The notes under the pieces were generated by a model, which was not told where the DNA came from, ran no database searches, and saw nothing but the letters and a program-made list of their open reading frames with translations. Below, in pieces: positions 35,033 to 43,804 of a stretch of 64,000 bases of DNA. Origin of the DNA: Micavibrio sp. UBA2638. GTDB taxonomy: Bacteria; Pseudomonadota; Alphaproteobacteria; Micavibrionales; Micavibrionaceae. The DNA is taken from the NCBI GenBank assembly GCA_002359735.1, contig DENS01000007.1, positions 1-64,000 of the forward strand. The letters are read 5' to 3'. Each line of letters opens with the position of its first letter. The first letter of the stretch is position 1. Made by a program: the position numbers and the translations under genes.

Positions 35033-36949
35033 CTACATATTGTCGTCGCTGGGGCCGTACATGCGTGTGATGACATGTTCGTTCACCTGAATGTCAATGT
35101 TTTTGGCCTTTTGTTCATAGAACATTGTCAGGCTTTCGTTGCCTGCATCCTGTATGGCGGCCTGTTTTAACAAATCGACAATATTGTCTTTGACTTGTGC
35201 TATGTCCGGGAACCGTGAGGCGGTGACTTGACCGATGGCATATCCGTTTTCAATTTCAAACAGGATCAAATCATTTAAGTCTGCTGTAAATAATTGATCA
35301 ATGCTGACCTGTGTCATCGGAGATTTTATTTCCTCGTTACGCTTTAAGGCTTTCGCTGTCAGAAGGTCCTTGTCCTGTTTTTCGGCCAGGTTATCCAAAG
35401 ACGCCCCTTCCGCACGCGCGCTCATCAAAAGCTCTTTCACGAAATCCGTGTTGCCGGCCTGTTTGTGGTCGCTGACCCAGCGCTTTCGAATGTCCTCTTT
35501 TACCTCTTCAAACGGTTTGTATGATTTTTCGATTACCGTATCGACATGCACAATAGCGGTGCGGCCATCATCCAGTTCCGTTACCGGCGCGCTTTCGCCT
35601 TCAAAGGATTCAAAACTCAATTGGGTGATTAACGCGGCATCTTCGCCAAACTGGTCCAGCGGGTGGGTGGTTGCGCCCATGGCGCCGCTTCTGTCTATTC
35701 CTTTAACAGGGGTCATTGTCAGGGGGAAGGTTTCCTTGACCTCTTCAAGGCTTGCGCCGCCTGCTAACATGTCGTCAATTTCGCCTGCAATCTGGTATTT
35801 TTGATCGGCAAATTCGTTTTGCAGGATTTCTTTTTTAATGATGTCTTTGACGCTGTCATAGGGTTTCGTATAGGGGGCCTTGATGTCTTGTAGCACCAAT
35901 ACGTGCCAGCCCAGAGGGCTTTCAACCGGGCCAAAAACTTCGCCGGTTTCTTTGGTTGAAAAAACCTGTTCTGCTATCTCTTCGATCAGACCGTCTTTTT
36001 GAAAGTTCTGGGCGGGAAGATAGGCTTCTTCTTTACCTGTGACGGTATTTACAGCTTTTTTTAATGATGTTCCGGCCTTGACGGCATCAGCGATTTTTTG
36101 TGCTTCACTTTCCGTTGTCAGAATGGCTTGCTCCAGCTCTCGTTGCTCAGGCAGGGTAAAGCTCTCAATTTCATCATCGTAGATGCCGCGAATTTGCTCT
36201 TCGGTAACTTCGATAGAAGATTTAAGGGCCTTGTCTTCGATAATGGCCACTGTGATGTCGCGCTTCTCTGGTATGGCAAAGCGTTCCCTGGTGGCTTCAT
36301 ACATCTTCAGCAGTTGTTCATCGCCTGGCTGTTCGATCTTTTCATAATCGCTATTCAGGAAGGTGATAAATTCGATATCACGGCTTTCATTCTGAAACTG
36401 GTAAAGGTCCAGCGCCAATTGATCAGAGGCCCCCAGATATTTGTTTTGGGCGGCATGGGCCAAAAGATTGATGGCCCCTTCTGATGCCACGATGCGAACA
36501 AATTCGGGCTCGGTAAATCCTTGTTGCTGCAACAGCATTTCAAAGGCCTGTTGTTTATCCTGCCCCGGCATTATTTGCGGAGAGATCATGGCGCTGATTT
36601 GTTTTGCGACGACGTCACGGCCAATGCTTATGCCGTAATCTGCGGCAATCTGGCCAAAAGCATTGCGGCGGATATCGGTTGCAAGAATGCGGTTTATATA
36701 TCCCATTTGATAGGCCTGCTGAGGGGGGATGTTGGCCCTGGCAAGGGTGCGGCGTACACTGCGGTCGAAAGTGGATGCCGGAATTGTTTTGTTACCAATC
36801 TTGGCAACGTCGGTATTGCTGACGCCGCCACTAAAGAACCCGCCAACATCGGTCAGAACCAGGCCGCCTGCCGCCAAAACCAATAGGGCGAAGAAAAATA
36901 GTTTGATGACTTTTGAGCCTTTTCCGCTGTGCATTGCCTGCATAACCAT
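35033..36949 (-). CDS. ppiD: Periplasmic peptidyl-prolyl isomerase, PpiD/SurA-N type
   Basis: Membrane-anchored periplasmic chaperone (638 residues). A single helix at about 16-36 follows a short cytoplasmic start. The SurA_N-like chaperone domain runs to about 230, and a parvulin (PPIC) domain at about 260-370 includes PVESPLGWHVLVLQDI. Further helical segments follow. It likely helps exported proteins fold, complementing Skp and BamA coded in this window. It lies head-to-head with tpiA, the conserved arrangement. Confidence 0.92.
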   Translation of the reverse strand: MVMQAMHSGKGSKVIKLFFFALLVLAAGGLVLTDVGGFFSGGVSNTDVAKIGNKTIPASTFDRSVRRTLARANIPPQQAYQMGYINRILATDIRRNAFGQIAADYGISIGRDVVAKQISAMISPQIMPGQDKQQAFEMLLQQQGFTEPEFVRIVASEGAINLLAHAAQNKYLGASDQLALDLYQFQNESRDIEFITFLNSDYEKIEQPGDEQLLKMYEATRERFAIPEKRDITVAIIEDKALKSSIEVTEEQIRGIYDDEIESFTLPEQRELEQAILTTESEAQKIADAVKAGTSLKKAVNTVTGKEEAYLPAQNFQKDGLIEEIAEQVFSTKETGEVFGPVESPLGWHVLVLQDIKAPYTKPYDSVKDIIKKEILQNEFADQKYQIAGEIDDMLAGGASLEEVKETFPLTMTPVKGIDRSGAMGATTHPLDQFGEDAALITQLSFESFEGESAPVTELDDGRTAIVHVDTVIEKSYKPFEEVKEDIRKRWVSDHKQAGNTDFVKELLMSARAEGASLDNLAEKQDKDLLTAKALKRNEEIKSPMTQVSIDQLFTADLNDLILFEIENGYAIGQVTASRFPDIAQVKDNIVDLLKQAAIQDAGNESLTMFYEQKAKNIDIQVNEHVITRMYGPSDDNM

Positions 36950-37124
36950 GATGGAAATTCCTAATTCTTGTTATTAAAATCGGCACCACTATAAGATGCT
37001 CTGGATAATCGGGCAACATGCATTGCAATCCTATGCACAAAAGTTGTACTACAAAGGGGTATTTTTACTTTTTTCTGCATAAAATGGCCGCCTTAATTTT
37101 GGTTGTATATATAAAGGCGGGAAT

Positions 37125-37154
37125 ATGAACGTGAATAGAAAGCCAGATCAATGA
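37125..37154 (+). CDS. Nine-residue leader ORF before tpiA (candidate)
   Basis: A tiny ORF, MNVNRKPDQ, starts with ATG 37125 behind AAGGCGGG (37113-37120), and its stop overlaps the tpiA ATG as ATGA. The tpiA start itself has only a weak ribosome site, so re-initiation from this leader would explain its translation. The spacing is the only evidence. Confidence 0.35.
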   Translation: MNVNRKPDQ

Positions 37155-37906
37155 AAATGTTAATTGCCGGTAACTGGAAGATGAATTGCTCGCTTGAGGA
37201 CGCAAAGCTGCTGATTGCCGACATTATAAATGGTATACATGTTCGTGAAGGGCTGCGTGATCGGTGCGAATTTCTGGTTTGTCCGTCTTTTATTTATATG
37301 CCAACCATTCGTCATGCTGTTCTTAATCATAATTTGTTGAGCTTTGGGGCTCAGGATTGTTCGGATCAGGATAATGGCGCCTTTACGGGGGATATCTCGG
37401 CCACGATGCTGAAGGAATCGGGGTGTCAGTATGTGATTGTCGGGCATTCCGAGCGCCGTGGGTATCACGCGGAAAGCAACGCGCTGGTTAAGGCCAAGGC
37501 TCAAAAAGTTGTGAACAATGCCATGTGCGCGATCATTTGCGTCGGAGAAACAGAGCAGCAACGAAGCAACGGTGAAGCGCTGGCCACGGTGCTGAAGCAG
37601 CTGGAGGAATGCGTGCCTGAGGGGGCAGATTCGAAAAATATTGTCATTGCCTATGAACCTGTCTGGGCCATTGGAACCGGTAAAGTTGCCACTACCGCCG
37701 ATATTGATGAAATACACACCGCGATTCGGCAAAAGTTAAAAGAAATGCTTGCAGATGGCGCAAATATTCGTATTTTGTATGGCGGTTCGGTAAAACCTGA
37801 TAATGCAGGTGATATATTGAATATCCCTGATGTAAATGGCGCCTTGATTGGCGGAGCCAGTTTACAGGCTCAGAGTTTTTTAGGCATCGCCGAAGCCGCG
37901 CAATAA
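37151..37906 (+). CDS. tpiA: Triosephosphate isomerase
   Basis: Interconverts dihydroxyacetone phosphate and glyceraldehyde 3-phosphate (251 residues). GNWKMN carries the catalytic Lys, VIVGHSERR the catalytic His and AYEPVWAIGTGK the catalytic Glu. The phosphate loop YGGSVKPDNA is near the C terminus. It lies head-to-head with ppiD across a 201-base gap that holds the nine-codon leader and A/T-rich promoter-like sequence without a convincing -35/-10 pair. Confidence 0.96.
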   Translation: MKMLIAGNWKMNCSLEDAKLLIADIINGIHVREGLRDRCEFLVCPSFIYMPTIRHAVLNHNLLSFGAQDCSDQDNGAFTGDISATMLKESGCQYVIVGHSERRGYHAESNALVKAKAQKVVNNAMCAIICVGETEQQRSNGEALATVLKQLEECVPEGADSKNIVIAYEPVWAIGTGKVATTADIDEIHTAIRQKLKEMLADGANIRILYGGSVKPDNAGDILNIPDVNGALIGGASLQAQSFLGIAEAAQ

Positions 37907-37927
37907 AGAAAAGAAAAAGATAGAAAC

Positions 37928-38335
37928 ATGGAATCAGTTGTACTTGTCATTCATTTATTTTTGGCCCTGGCCATTATCGGCCTTGTGCTGATGCAGCGCT
38001 CGGAAGGCGGCGGCCTTGGTATCGGCGGCAATAGCGGCGGCGGAGCAGGGAATTTTGCTTCAGCGCGTGGAACGGCAAATTTTTTGACGCGTATGACCGC
38101 AATTTGTGCCGCGGCGTTTTTTGCCACAAGCCTGATTTTGGGCATTCTGGCCGGTGCGCACACCAAGGCAAACAAGGGCATTCTGGAAGCCTTGAGCGAA
38201 ACTCCTGCGACCGCAGAAGCGAGCGAGCAAGCAGAAGACTCCGTTTCCGGCGATGACGCGGGCAAGGAACAAGCGGATGAGGTCGATGCCGCCGCTGACG
38301 ACAATGATTTACCCTCTGCCCCTATAGCGGAATAA
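37928..38335 (+). CDS. secG: Preprotein translocase subunit SecG
   Basis: Small two-helix subunit of the SecYEG channel (135 residues). Helices lie at about 4-22 and 55-77, joined by the glycine-rich loop LMQRSEGGGLGIGGNSGG typical of SecG. The C-terminal tail (80-135) is acidic and Ala/Glu-rich and not conserved. The tpiA-secG-pyrG order is standard for alphaproteobacteria. Confidence 0.95.
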   Translation: MESVVLVIHLFLALAIIGLVLMQRSEGGGLGIGGNSGGGAGNFASARGTANFLTRMTAICAAAFFATSLILGILAGAHTKANKGILEALSETPATAEASEQAEDSVSGDDAGKEQADEVDAAADDNDLPSAPIAE

Positions 38336-38358
38336 CTCTAACAAAAACAAAAAATAAC

Positions 38359-39987
38359 ATGACACGGTTTATATTTATTACAGGCGGCGTTGTTTCCTCA
38401 TTGGGAAAGGGCCTCGGCTCCGCTGCGCTTGGGGCTTTATTACAGGCAAGGGGTTATAGTGTACGATTGTGCAAATTAGACCCGTATCTGAACGTGGACC
38501 CCGGTACAATGAGCCCGTTTCAACATGGTGAAGTCTATGTTACCGAGGATGGGGCGGAAACAGATCTGGATTTGGGGCATTATGAACGCTTTACCGGCGT
38601 TCCGGCCCGCAGCACCGACAACATCACGACCGGCCGCATTTATACAAATGTTCTGCAGAAAGAACGCCGCGGTGATTATCTCGGGGCAACCATTCAGGTT
38701 ATCCCGCATATTACAAATGAAATTAAAGACTTTATCGCCGAAAAAGACGGCAGCGCCGATTTTGTGCTCTGTGAAATTGGCGGGACAGTCGGGGATATTG
38801 AATCGCTGCCGTTTCTGGAGGCTATTCGCCAGTTTGGTAATGAGGTTGGCCCGGCCCGCGCGTTGTTCCTGCATGTGACGTTATTGCCCTATATTCCGGC
38901 TGCGGGCGAGTTGAAGACCAAGCCAACCCAGCATTCCGTTAAGGAGTTGATGAGCTATGGTATCCGCCCGCAAATATTGCTGTGCCGTGCTGATCGCCCC
39001 ATCGAAGAGGAAGAGCGCCGAAAGATTGGCCTGTTTTGTAATATCCCGGAAGAAAATGTGATCCCTGCGCTGGATGTTCCCACCATTTACGAGGTGCCGT
39101 TGACGTATCACGCTGAAGGGCTGGACAAGCAGGTCATGAAGACCTTTGGCCTTGATGATGCACCGGACCTTGATCTTGGCACGTGGGAACGCATCGTGCG
39201 CCGTGTGAAAAACCCCGAAAGCGAAGTGAAAATTGCGATTGTCGGGAAATACACCAATCTGGCCGATAGCTATAAATCATTAAACGAAGCCCTTATTCAT
39301 GGCGGTATCGCCAATAAGGTGAAGGTAAAGCTGCATTTTATTGAATCATCGGTTTTTGAGACAGATAACCCGGAAGACCACCTGAAGGGGGTTCATGGCA
39401 TTCTGGTGCCGGGCGGTTTTGGCGAACGCGGCGCGGAAGGGAAAATCAACGCTGTTAAATATGCCCGTGAACGCAATATTCCGTTTTTTGGCATCTGTTT
39501 CGGTTTGCAAATGGCCGTATTGGAGGCCGCGCGTAATCTTTGCGGAATCAAGGATGCGACCTCGTCTGAATTTGAAAGTGGCGGAGAACATTTGGTTGGT
39601 ATTATGACCGAATGGACAAAAGACAACGAAAAGCAGAAACGCGGCGAAGATACGGATCTTGGTGGCACAATGCGGCTTGGTGCTTATCCGGCGAAGCTAA
39701 GCGCAGGGTCGAAAGTTGCTGAGATTTATGACGGCACGGATATATCCGAACGGCACCGTCATCGTTATGAGGTTAATATCAATTACCGCGAGCAATTAGA
39801 GGCTCAAGGGATGATTTTCTCCGGTCTTTCACCAGATGGTAAGTTGCCCGAGATTTGTGAACGCGCAGACCACCCTTGGTTTATCGGGGTGCAGTATCAT
39901 CCGGAATTAAAATCCAAACCATTTGATCCCCATCCACTATTTGTGTCCTTCATCAAGGCGGCGTTAGAGCAGAGCCGATTGGTTTAA
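38359..39987 (+). CDS. pyrG: CTP synthase
   Basis: Makes CTP from UTP and glutamine (542 residues). The synthetase domain opens with FIFITGGVVSSLGKG; the class I amidotransferase domain (about 290-542) has the catalytic Cys in FFGICFGLQMAVLEAARN and His/Glu in VQYHPELKSKPFDPHP. Allosteric GTP and product inhibition are known for the family. A strong-looking promoter starts just after its stop. Confidence 0.97.
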   Translation: MTRFIFITGGVVSSLGKGLGSAALGALLQARGYSVRLCKLDPYLNVDPGTMSPFQHGEVYVTEDGAETDLDLGHYERFTGVPARSTDNITTGRIYTNVLQKERRGDYLGATIQVIPHITNEIKDFIAEKDGSADFVLCEIGGTVGDIESLPFLEAIRQFGNEVGPARALFLHVTLLPYIPAAGELKTKPTQHSVKELMSYGIRPQILLCRADRPIEEEERRKIGLFCNIPEENVIPALDVPTIYEVPLTYHAEGLDKQVMKTFGLDDAPDLDLGTWERIVRRVKNPESEVKIAIVGKYTNLADSYKSLNEALIHGGIANKVKVKLHFIESSVFETDNPEDHLKGVHGILVPGGFGERGAEGKINAVKYARERNIPFFGICFGLQMAVLEAARNLCGIKDATSSEFESGGEHLVGIMTEWTKDNEKQKRGEDTDLGGTMRLGAYPAKLSAGSKVAEIYDGTDISERHRHRYEVNINYREQLEAQGMIFSGLSPDGKLPEICERADHPWFIGVQYHPELKSKPFDPHPLFVSFIKAALEQSRLV

Positions 39988-39994
39988 TTTCTCA

Positions 39995-40023
39995 TTGACA
40001 TAATTTTTTTGAATATGTATGTT
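39995..40023 (+). promoter_or_regulatory. Candidate sigma-70 promoter for the 98-residue gene
   Basis: A perfect -35 TTGACA (39995-40000) is followed after 17 bases by TATGTT (40018-40023, four of six consensus). It begins 8 bases after the pyrG stop and lies 40 bases before the ATG of the small membrane gene. Confidence 0.6.
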
Positions 40024-40062
40024 GCGCTAGCATAGGTTATATACATAAAAAGGATTGGTTTC

Positions 40063-40359
40063 ATGAGCAAGAAAAAGACACTATCAAAGGCGTTTCTGGC
40101 TGCTGGTGCGGCAGGCGGCGTTGTCGCTGCGGGTTCGGCATTAACGGTAGTGGGAAGTATGGGGTTGGAGATGATGGATGTCGTATCTTTTAAGGATATT
40201 AAAGATATAGGAAATTTTTCATGCGGTTTAATGATTTTATCTGGCGCCTTTAGTCTCGGGGTATCTGGTGTTGGTGCGTTGTTGCACCATTCTAGTAAAA
40301 ATACGGGAGCTCCCGCTCGCGGCGTGTCTATAGAACCTTGCGACAGAATTATTGATTAA
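40063..40359 (+). CDS. Hypothetical small membrane protein
   Basis: I do not recognise this 98-residue protein. It has a Lys-rich start, a small-residue helix at about 10-34 (AAGAAGGVVAAGSALTVVG), a short polar loop (DVVSFKDIKDIG), a second helix at 53-75, and a polar tail with one Cys. Gly/Ala richness suggests closely packed helices. AAAAGGA is well placed before the ATG, and a TTGACA/TATGTT promoter sits upstream, so it is likely expressed on its own. It interrupts the usual pyrG-kdsA order. No function is proposed. Confidence 0.75.
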   Translation: MSKKKTLSKAFLAAGAAGGVVAAGSALTVVGSMGLEMMDVVSFKDIKDIGNFSCGLMILSGAFSLGVSGVGALLHHSSKNTGAPARGVSIEPCDRIID

Positions 40360-40470
40360 TTGATTGGCCGATTCATATCTCTATTCTTGTGTAAATCGGT
40401 ATAGACATTATTCCAATTCACGCAATATCCTGTTAAAACTATGGCTCAGGTTACGAAAGCAGGAATGATG

Positions 40471-41313
40471 ATGAATAAAAAAGTTACAATCGGTCAAATC
40501 GAAATTGCCAATGATAAGCCATTTACGTTGATTGCCGGGCCCTGTCAGATGGAGAGCCGCGATCATGCCTTTGAGATGTGCGGCGCCCTGTCTGATTTGA
40601 CGCGCAAGCTGGGTATTCCCTTTATTTATAAAAGTTCTTTCGACAAAGCCAACCGCACAAGTCTGTTTGGGGTGCGTGGTATGGGGCTTGATAAATCCCT
40701 GTCGGTGTTTTCCGATCTTAAGAAAGAATTCGGCGTGCCGATGCTGACCGATGTGCATACCGAAGAACAATGCGCGGAAGTGGCCAAATATGTTGATGTT
40801 TTGCAAATTCCGGCGTTTTTGTGTCGCCAGACCGATTTGCTGGTTGCGGCGGCAAAGACCGGCGCGGTGATTAATATTAAAAAAGGGCAATTCCTTGCGC
40901 CGTGGGATATGGCCAATGTGGCCAAAAAAGTGTCAGAGAGCGGAAATGAAAACATTCTTTTGACCGAGCGCGGTGCCAGTTTTGGTTATAACACGCTGGT
41001 CTCTGATATGCGTAGTCTGCCGATTATGGCGCAAACCGGATACCCCGTCATTTTTGATGCCACCCATTCCGTACAACAACCGGGCGGGCAGGGCACATCA
41101 TCGGGCGGTGACCGTGAAATGGTGCCCGTACTGGCGCGCGCTGCTGTTGCTGTCGGGGTTGGTGGTTTGTTTATGGAGGTGCACCAGGATCCGGACAATG
41201 CACCTTCGGATGGGCCAAATATGGTGAAGCTCGCCGAATTACCGCAAATTCTGGAAAAATTAATGGCGCTTGATGTGGTGACCAAGGGCGGCTTGAATAA
41301 TTTGATCGCCTAG
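40471..41313 (+). CDS. kdsA: 3-deoxy-8-phosphooctulonate (KDO8P) synthase
   Basis: Condenses arabinose 5-phosphate and phosphoenolpyruvate to KDO 8-phosphate for LPS inner core (280 residues from this start). Motifs are LIAGPCQMESRDHA, FIYKSSFDKANRTS and VIFDATHSVQQPGGQG. I choose the third of three consecutive ATG codons (40471), six bases after AGGA; the upstream ATG 40441 adds ten residues. Gene position before eno is typical; it complements the lipid A genes at 18968-23433. Confidence 0.95.
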   Translation: MNKKVTIGQIEIANDKPFTLIAGPCQMESRDHAFEMCGALSDLTRKLGIPFIYKSSFDKANRTSLFGVRGMGLDKSLSVFSDLKKEFGVPMLTDVHTEEQCAEVAKYVDVLQIPAFLCRQTDLLVAAAKTGAVINIKKGQFLAPWDMANVAKKVSESGNENILLTERGASFGYNTLVSDMRSLPIMAQTGYPVIFDATHSVQQPGGQGTSSGGDREMVPVLARAAVAVGVGGLFMEVHQDPDNAPSDGPNMVKLAELPQILEKLMALDVVTKGGLNNLIA

Positions 41314-41389
41314 ACGGGCCAATAGGCCGGCATGATTCCGTTCTTGATTTTCGTTATATGAACTTTCAGGCGTTTAGAAAACAGCGCCG

Positions 41390-41503
41390 TTAGAATGGAG
41401 ACGGCGCAGAGCTGTCGTAATCAAGGGTCTGAACGGTTTCTTCACAGCCTGTTGAAAGCATGCTTTGTTTGTTGGATTCAATTAGCTGTAAAATAGTGCT
41501 CAT
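41390..41503 (-). CDS. Small ORF, 37 residues, opposite to eno
   Basis: Within the 362-base kdsA-eno gap the minus strand holds an ORF of 37 codons, starting MSTILQLIESNKQSM and ending DSSAPSPF. It has a good ribosome site (GGGGAGA, about eight bases before the ATG), acidic composition, one Cys and no membrane helix. I do not recognise it. Its codons look like those of neighbouring genes, and no real gene overlaps it. Expression is not shown. Confidence 0.45.
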   Translation of the reverse strand: MSTILQLIESNKQSMLSTGCEETVQTLDYDSSAPSPF

Positions 41504-41675
41504 TTTGCGGTTCTCCCCATGATGTTATGTGCGGTCTATAAATATTCTATTAAATAAAACTTTAAATTTTGTTAACGCCTTGTTCATAATTCCGGTTTTT
41601 TTGATCTTTCTTTTTATGGACCTGCGCGTTACAACTAATGCGGTATAGTTTTTTGATAAACACAGAGGATCACAC
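41504..41675. other. Intergenic region upstream of eno
   Basis: This A/T-rich stretch lies between the small minus-strand ORF and eno. A TATAGT (41644-41649) could be a -10 for eno, but no fitting -35 is seen. I see no RNA gene or repeat in it. The rest of the kdsA-eno gap (41314-41389) also holds nothing recognisable. Confidence 0.5.
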
Positions 41676-42989
41676 ATGACAGCCATCATTGATATTCACG
41701 CAAGGCAAATACTGGATAGCCGTGGCAACCCAACCGTTGAGGTGGATGTTCATCTTGAAAGCGGCGCCATGGGGCGTGCGGCCGTCCCATCCGGGGCGTC
41801 GACGGGCGCGCATGAAGCGGTTGAGCTGCGTGATGGTGATAAGGCGCAATATCTTGGCAAGGGCGTCAGCAAGGCCGTGACGGCCGTGAATACCGATATT
41901 TACGAGGCGCTGTGCGGTTTGGATGCCGAAGAACAGCTTTATATCGATCAGGCCATGATTGACCTTGATGGCACTGATAATAAAGCGAAATTTGGCGCTA
42001 ATGCGATTTTGGGCGTATCGCTGGCCGTTGCCAAAGCCATGGCGGCCGAGCTGGACATGCCGTTATACCGCTATATTGGCGGCGCCTTTGCCCATCAATT
42101 GCCAACGCCGATGATGAATATCATTAATGGCGGGGCCCATGCCGATAACCCGGTTGATTTTCAGGAATTTATGATTATGCCGATTGGCATGGAAACCTAT
42201 ACCGATGGTTTGCGCGCCGGTGCCGAAGTGTTTCATGCATTGAAAAAACAGCTTTCTGAGGCTGGCTTGAATACCAATGTCGGGGATGAGGGCGGCTTTG
42301 CACCTGCCGTGACATCGGCCGATGATGCCTTGGGCTATATCATGAAATCCATTGAGGTGGCAGGATATAAACCAGGCGAAGACATGGTGATTGCGCTGGA
42401 TTGCGCCGCAACCGAATTTTATAAAGATGGTCAATATGTTCTGGAAGGCACCGGGCAGAGCCTGGATTCTGCCGCCATGATTAAATTATACGAGGATCTT
42501 TGTGCGCGTTACCCGATTGTCTCTATCGAGGATGGTCTGGATGAGGATGATTGGGCCGGCTGGAGCGCGCTTACCGCATCTTTGGGGCATAAGGTTCAGT
42601 TGGTGGGGGATGATCTGTATGTCACCAATTCCAATCGTCTGGCCCGCGGTATTGATGAAAAGGCAGGGAATGCCGTTTTGGTTAAGGTAAACCAGATTGG
42701 CACATTATCAGAAACATTAGAGACTATCGAAATGGCGAAAAAAGCAGGGTTCGGTGTTGTACTGTCCCATCGTTCCGGCGAAACAGAGGACGCAACAATT
42801 GCCGATCTGGCCGTGGCAACAAATGCAGGCCAGATCAAGACCGGGTCTTTGTCTCGGTCGGACCGCATGGCCAAATATAATCAGTTATTACGCATTGAAG
42901 AGGAGTTGGGGCCCGTTGCCCGTTACTCCGGCGCGTCTTTTCTGCGCGGCGGGTGTGAATACGGGGCGCGCGTGAAAAAGGCCGCTTAA
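41676..42989 (+). CDS. eno: Enolase
   Basis: Converts 2-phosphoglycerate to phosphoenolpyruvate (437 residues). Motifs are SRGNPTVEVDV at the start, GANAILGVSLAVAKA, SIEDGLDEDDW and the C-terminal VVLSHRSGETEDATIADLAVA. Metal and catalytic residues appear intact. CAGAGGA precedes the ATG. PEP from here also feeds kdsA just upstream and the pyruvate used by the PDH genes downstream. Confidence 0.97.
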   Translation: MTAIIDIHARQILDSRGNPTVEVDVHLESGAMGRAAVPSGASTGAHEAVELRDGDKAQYLGKGVSKAVTAVNTDIYEALCGLDAEEQLYIDQAMIDLDGTDNKAKFGANAILGVSLAVAKAMAAELDMPLYRYIGGAFAHQLPTPMMNIINGGAHADNPVDFQEFMIMPIGMETYTDGLRAGAEVFHALKKQLSEAGLNTNVGDEGGFAPAVTSADDALGYIMKSIEVAGYKPGEDMVIALDCAATEFYKDGQYVLEGTGQSLDSAAMIKLYEDLCARYPIVSIEDGLDEDDWAGWSALTASLGHKVQLVGDDLYVTNSNRLARGIDEKAGNAVLVKVNQIGTLSETLETIEMAKKAGFGVVLSHRSGETEDATIADLAVATNAGQIKTGSLSRSDRMAKYNQLLRIEEELGPVARYSGASFLRGGCEYGARVKKAA

Positions 42990-43045
42990 GGATGTGGCGC
43001 AATAAAATCTGTTGATATACGTTTGAAAAAGGGCATATATAGTTT

Positions 43046-43684
43046 ATGTCCTTTTTTCATGGTAAGCGTTTAAAAATCACTCCGCGGGCCGCGCGTATTT
43101 ATTTGTTTTTTGCGCTGGTTCTTTTGGCCGCGCCCACCATATTGTACAAGGTGTTGCCATCCCATGCCGGGAAGGTTTTGGTGGCGGCGGGGGCCATGAC
43201 CGGTGAGCCGTTCGAAAAAACGGTTATTTATATGCAATTTCATCATGGGTATGGCGCACGCGGTCTTATATTGAACAAGCCATTGCGCGGGGATCAGCGC
43301 GCCGATCTGCAAAAACAATTTCCGCTGGGGCGTCTGTTTTATTATGGCGGCCCTGTCGGTACGCAAGAGGATATTACCCTGCTGGTTCCGGATAAGGGGG
43401 CAGATAAGGGGTTCCGGCTTATTGATGCAAATTTTCTGCGGGCGCATGATTTGGCCGCCTATAACCAAATTGTGGCAGATGAGGTTTTGATGCGCGACGT
43501 GCGTATATTTTCGGGATATTCAGGCTGGACGGTTATGCAGTTAAACCGCGAACTTTATCGCGGGGCCTGGGATGTTGTTCCTTTTGCGGACGGGTATCTT
43601 GAGCAAGCATCGCAAACTGATATCTGGTACAAAGCTCTGGAAAAAGTTCTGGATGAAAAAAAAGCTGATCTTGACGCGATTTAA
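43046..43684 (+). CDS. YqgE/AlgH family protein with N-terminal membrane anchor
   Basis: A 212-residue UPF0301 protein. The YqgE core starts near residue 40 (GKVLVAAGAMTGEPFEKTVIYM) and includes GARGLILNKPLRG and FYYGGPVGTQEDITLLV. Unlike the soluble YqgE of E. coli, residues 16-38 form a hydrophobic helix (IYLFFALVLLAAPTILYKVL), so the core would be tethered to the membrane. The function of the family is unclear. A TTGATA-N18-TATATA pair ends only five bases before the ATG, so either that promoter is not used or translation starts unusually near the transcript end. Confidence 0.85.
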   Translation: MSFFHGKRLKITPRAARIYLFFALVLLAAPTILYKVLPSHAGKVLVAAGAMTGEPFEKTVIYMQFHHGYGARGLILNKPLRGDQRADLQKQFPLGRLFYYGGPVGTQEDITLLVPDKGADKGFRLIDANFLRAHDLAAYNQIVADEVLMRDVRIFSGYSGWTVMQLNRELYRGAWDVVPFADGYLEQASQTDIWYKALEKVLDEKKADLDAI

Positions 43685-43700
43685 AAATATTCAATGTTTT

Positions 43701-43795
43701 GAATCTGTTACTGTGTTTTGTTCTTATTACGTTCTCTATAAACCATTGACTCTAAACAATAATTTTGTTTGACGAACCCGAATCATTTGTGATTC
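43701..43795. promoter_or_regulatory. Cluster of four GANTC (CcrM) sites before ftsB
   Basis: Within the 120-base gap upstream of ftsB there are four GANTC sites: GAATC 43701-43705, GACTC 43748-43752, GAATC 43780-43784 and GATTC 43791-43795. The last two form the palindrome GAATCA-TTTG-TGATTC. Random sequence would give less than one. GANTC is the CcrM methylation site read by GcrA in many alphaproteobacteria, so cell-cycle control of ftsB is possible. Confidence 0.5.
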
Positions 43796-43804
43796 ACTGG
43801 GGGT

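Noticed and set aside
35301..35804. A 167-codon open frame opposite ppiD
   Set aside because: It is the antisense shadow of ppiD, with low-complexity Ser/Leu composition and no ribosome site.
43746..43774. TTGACT and TTGACG as a -35/-10 pair for ftsB
   Set aside because: No TATAAT-like hexamer lies at proper spacing from either one.
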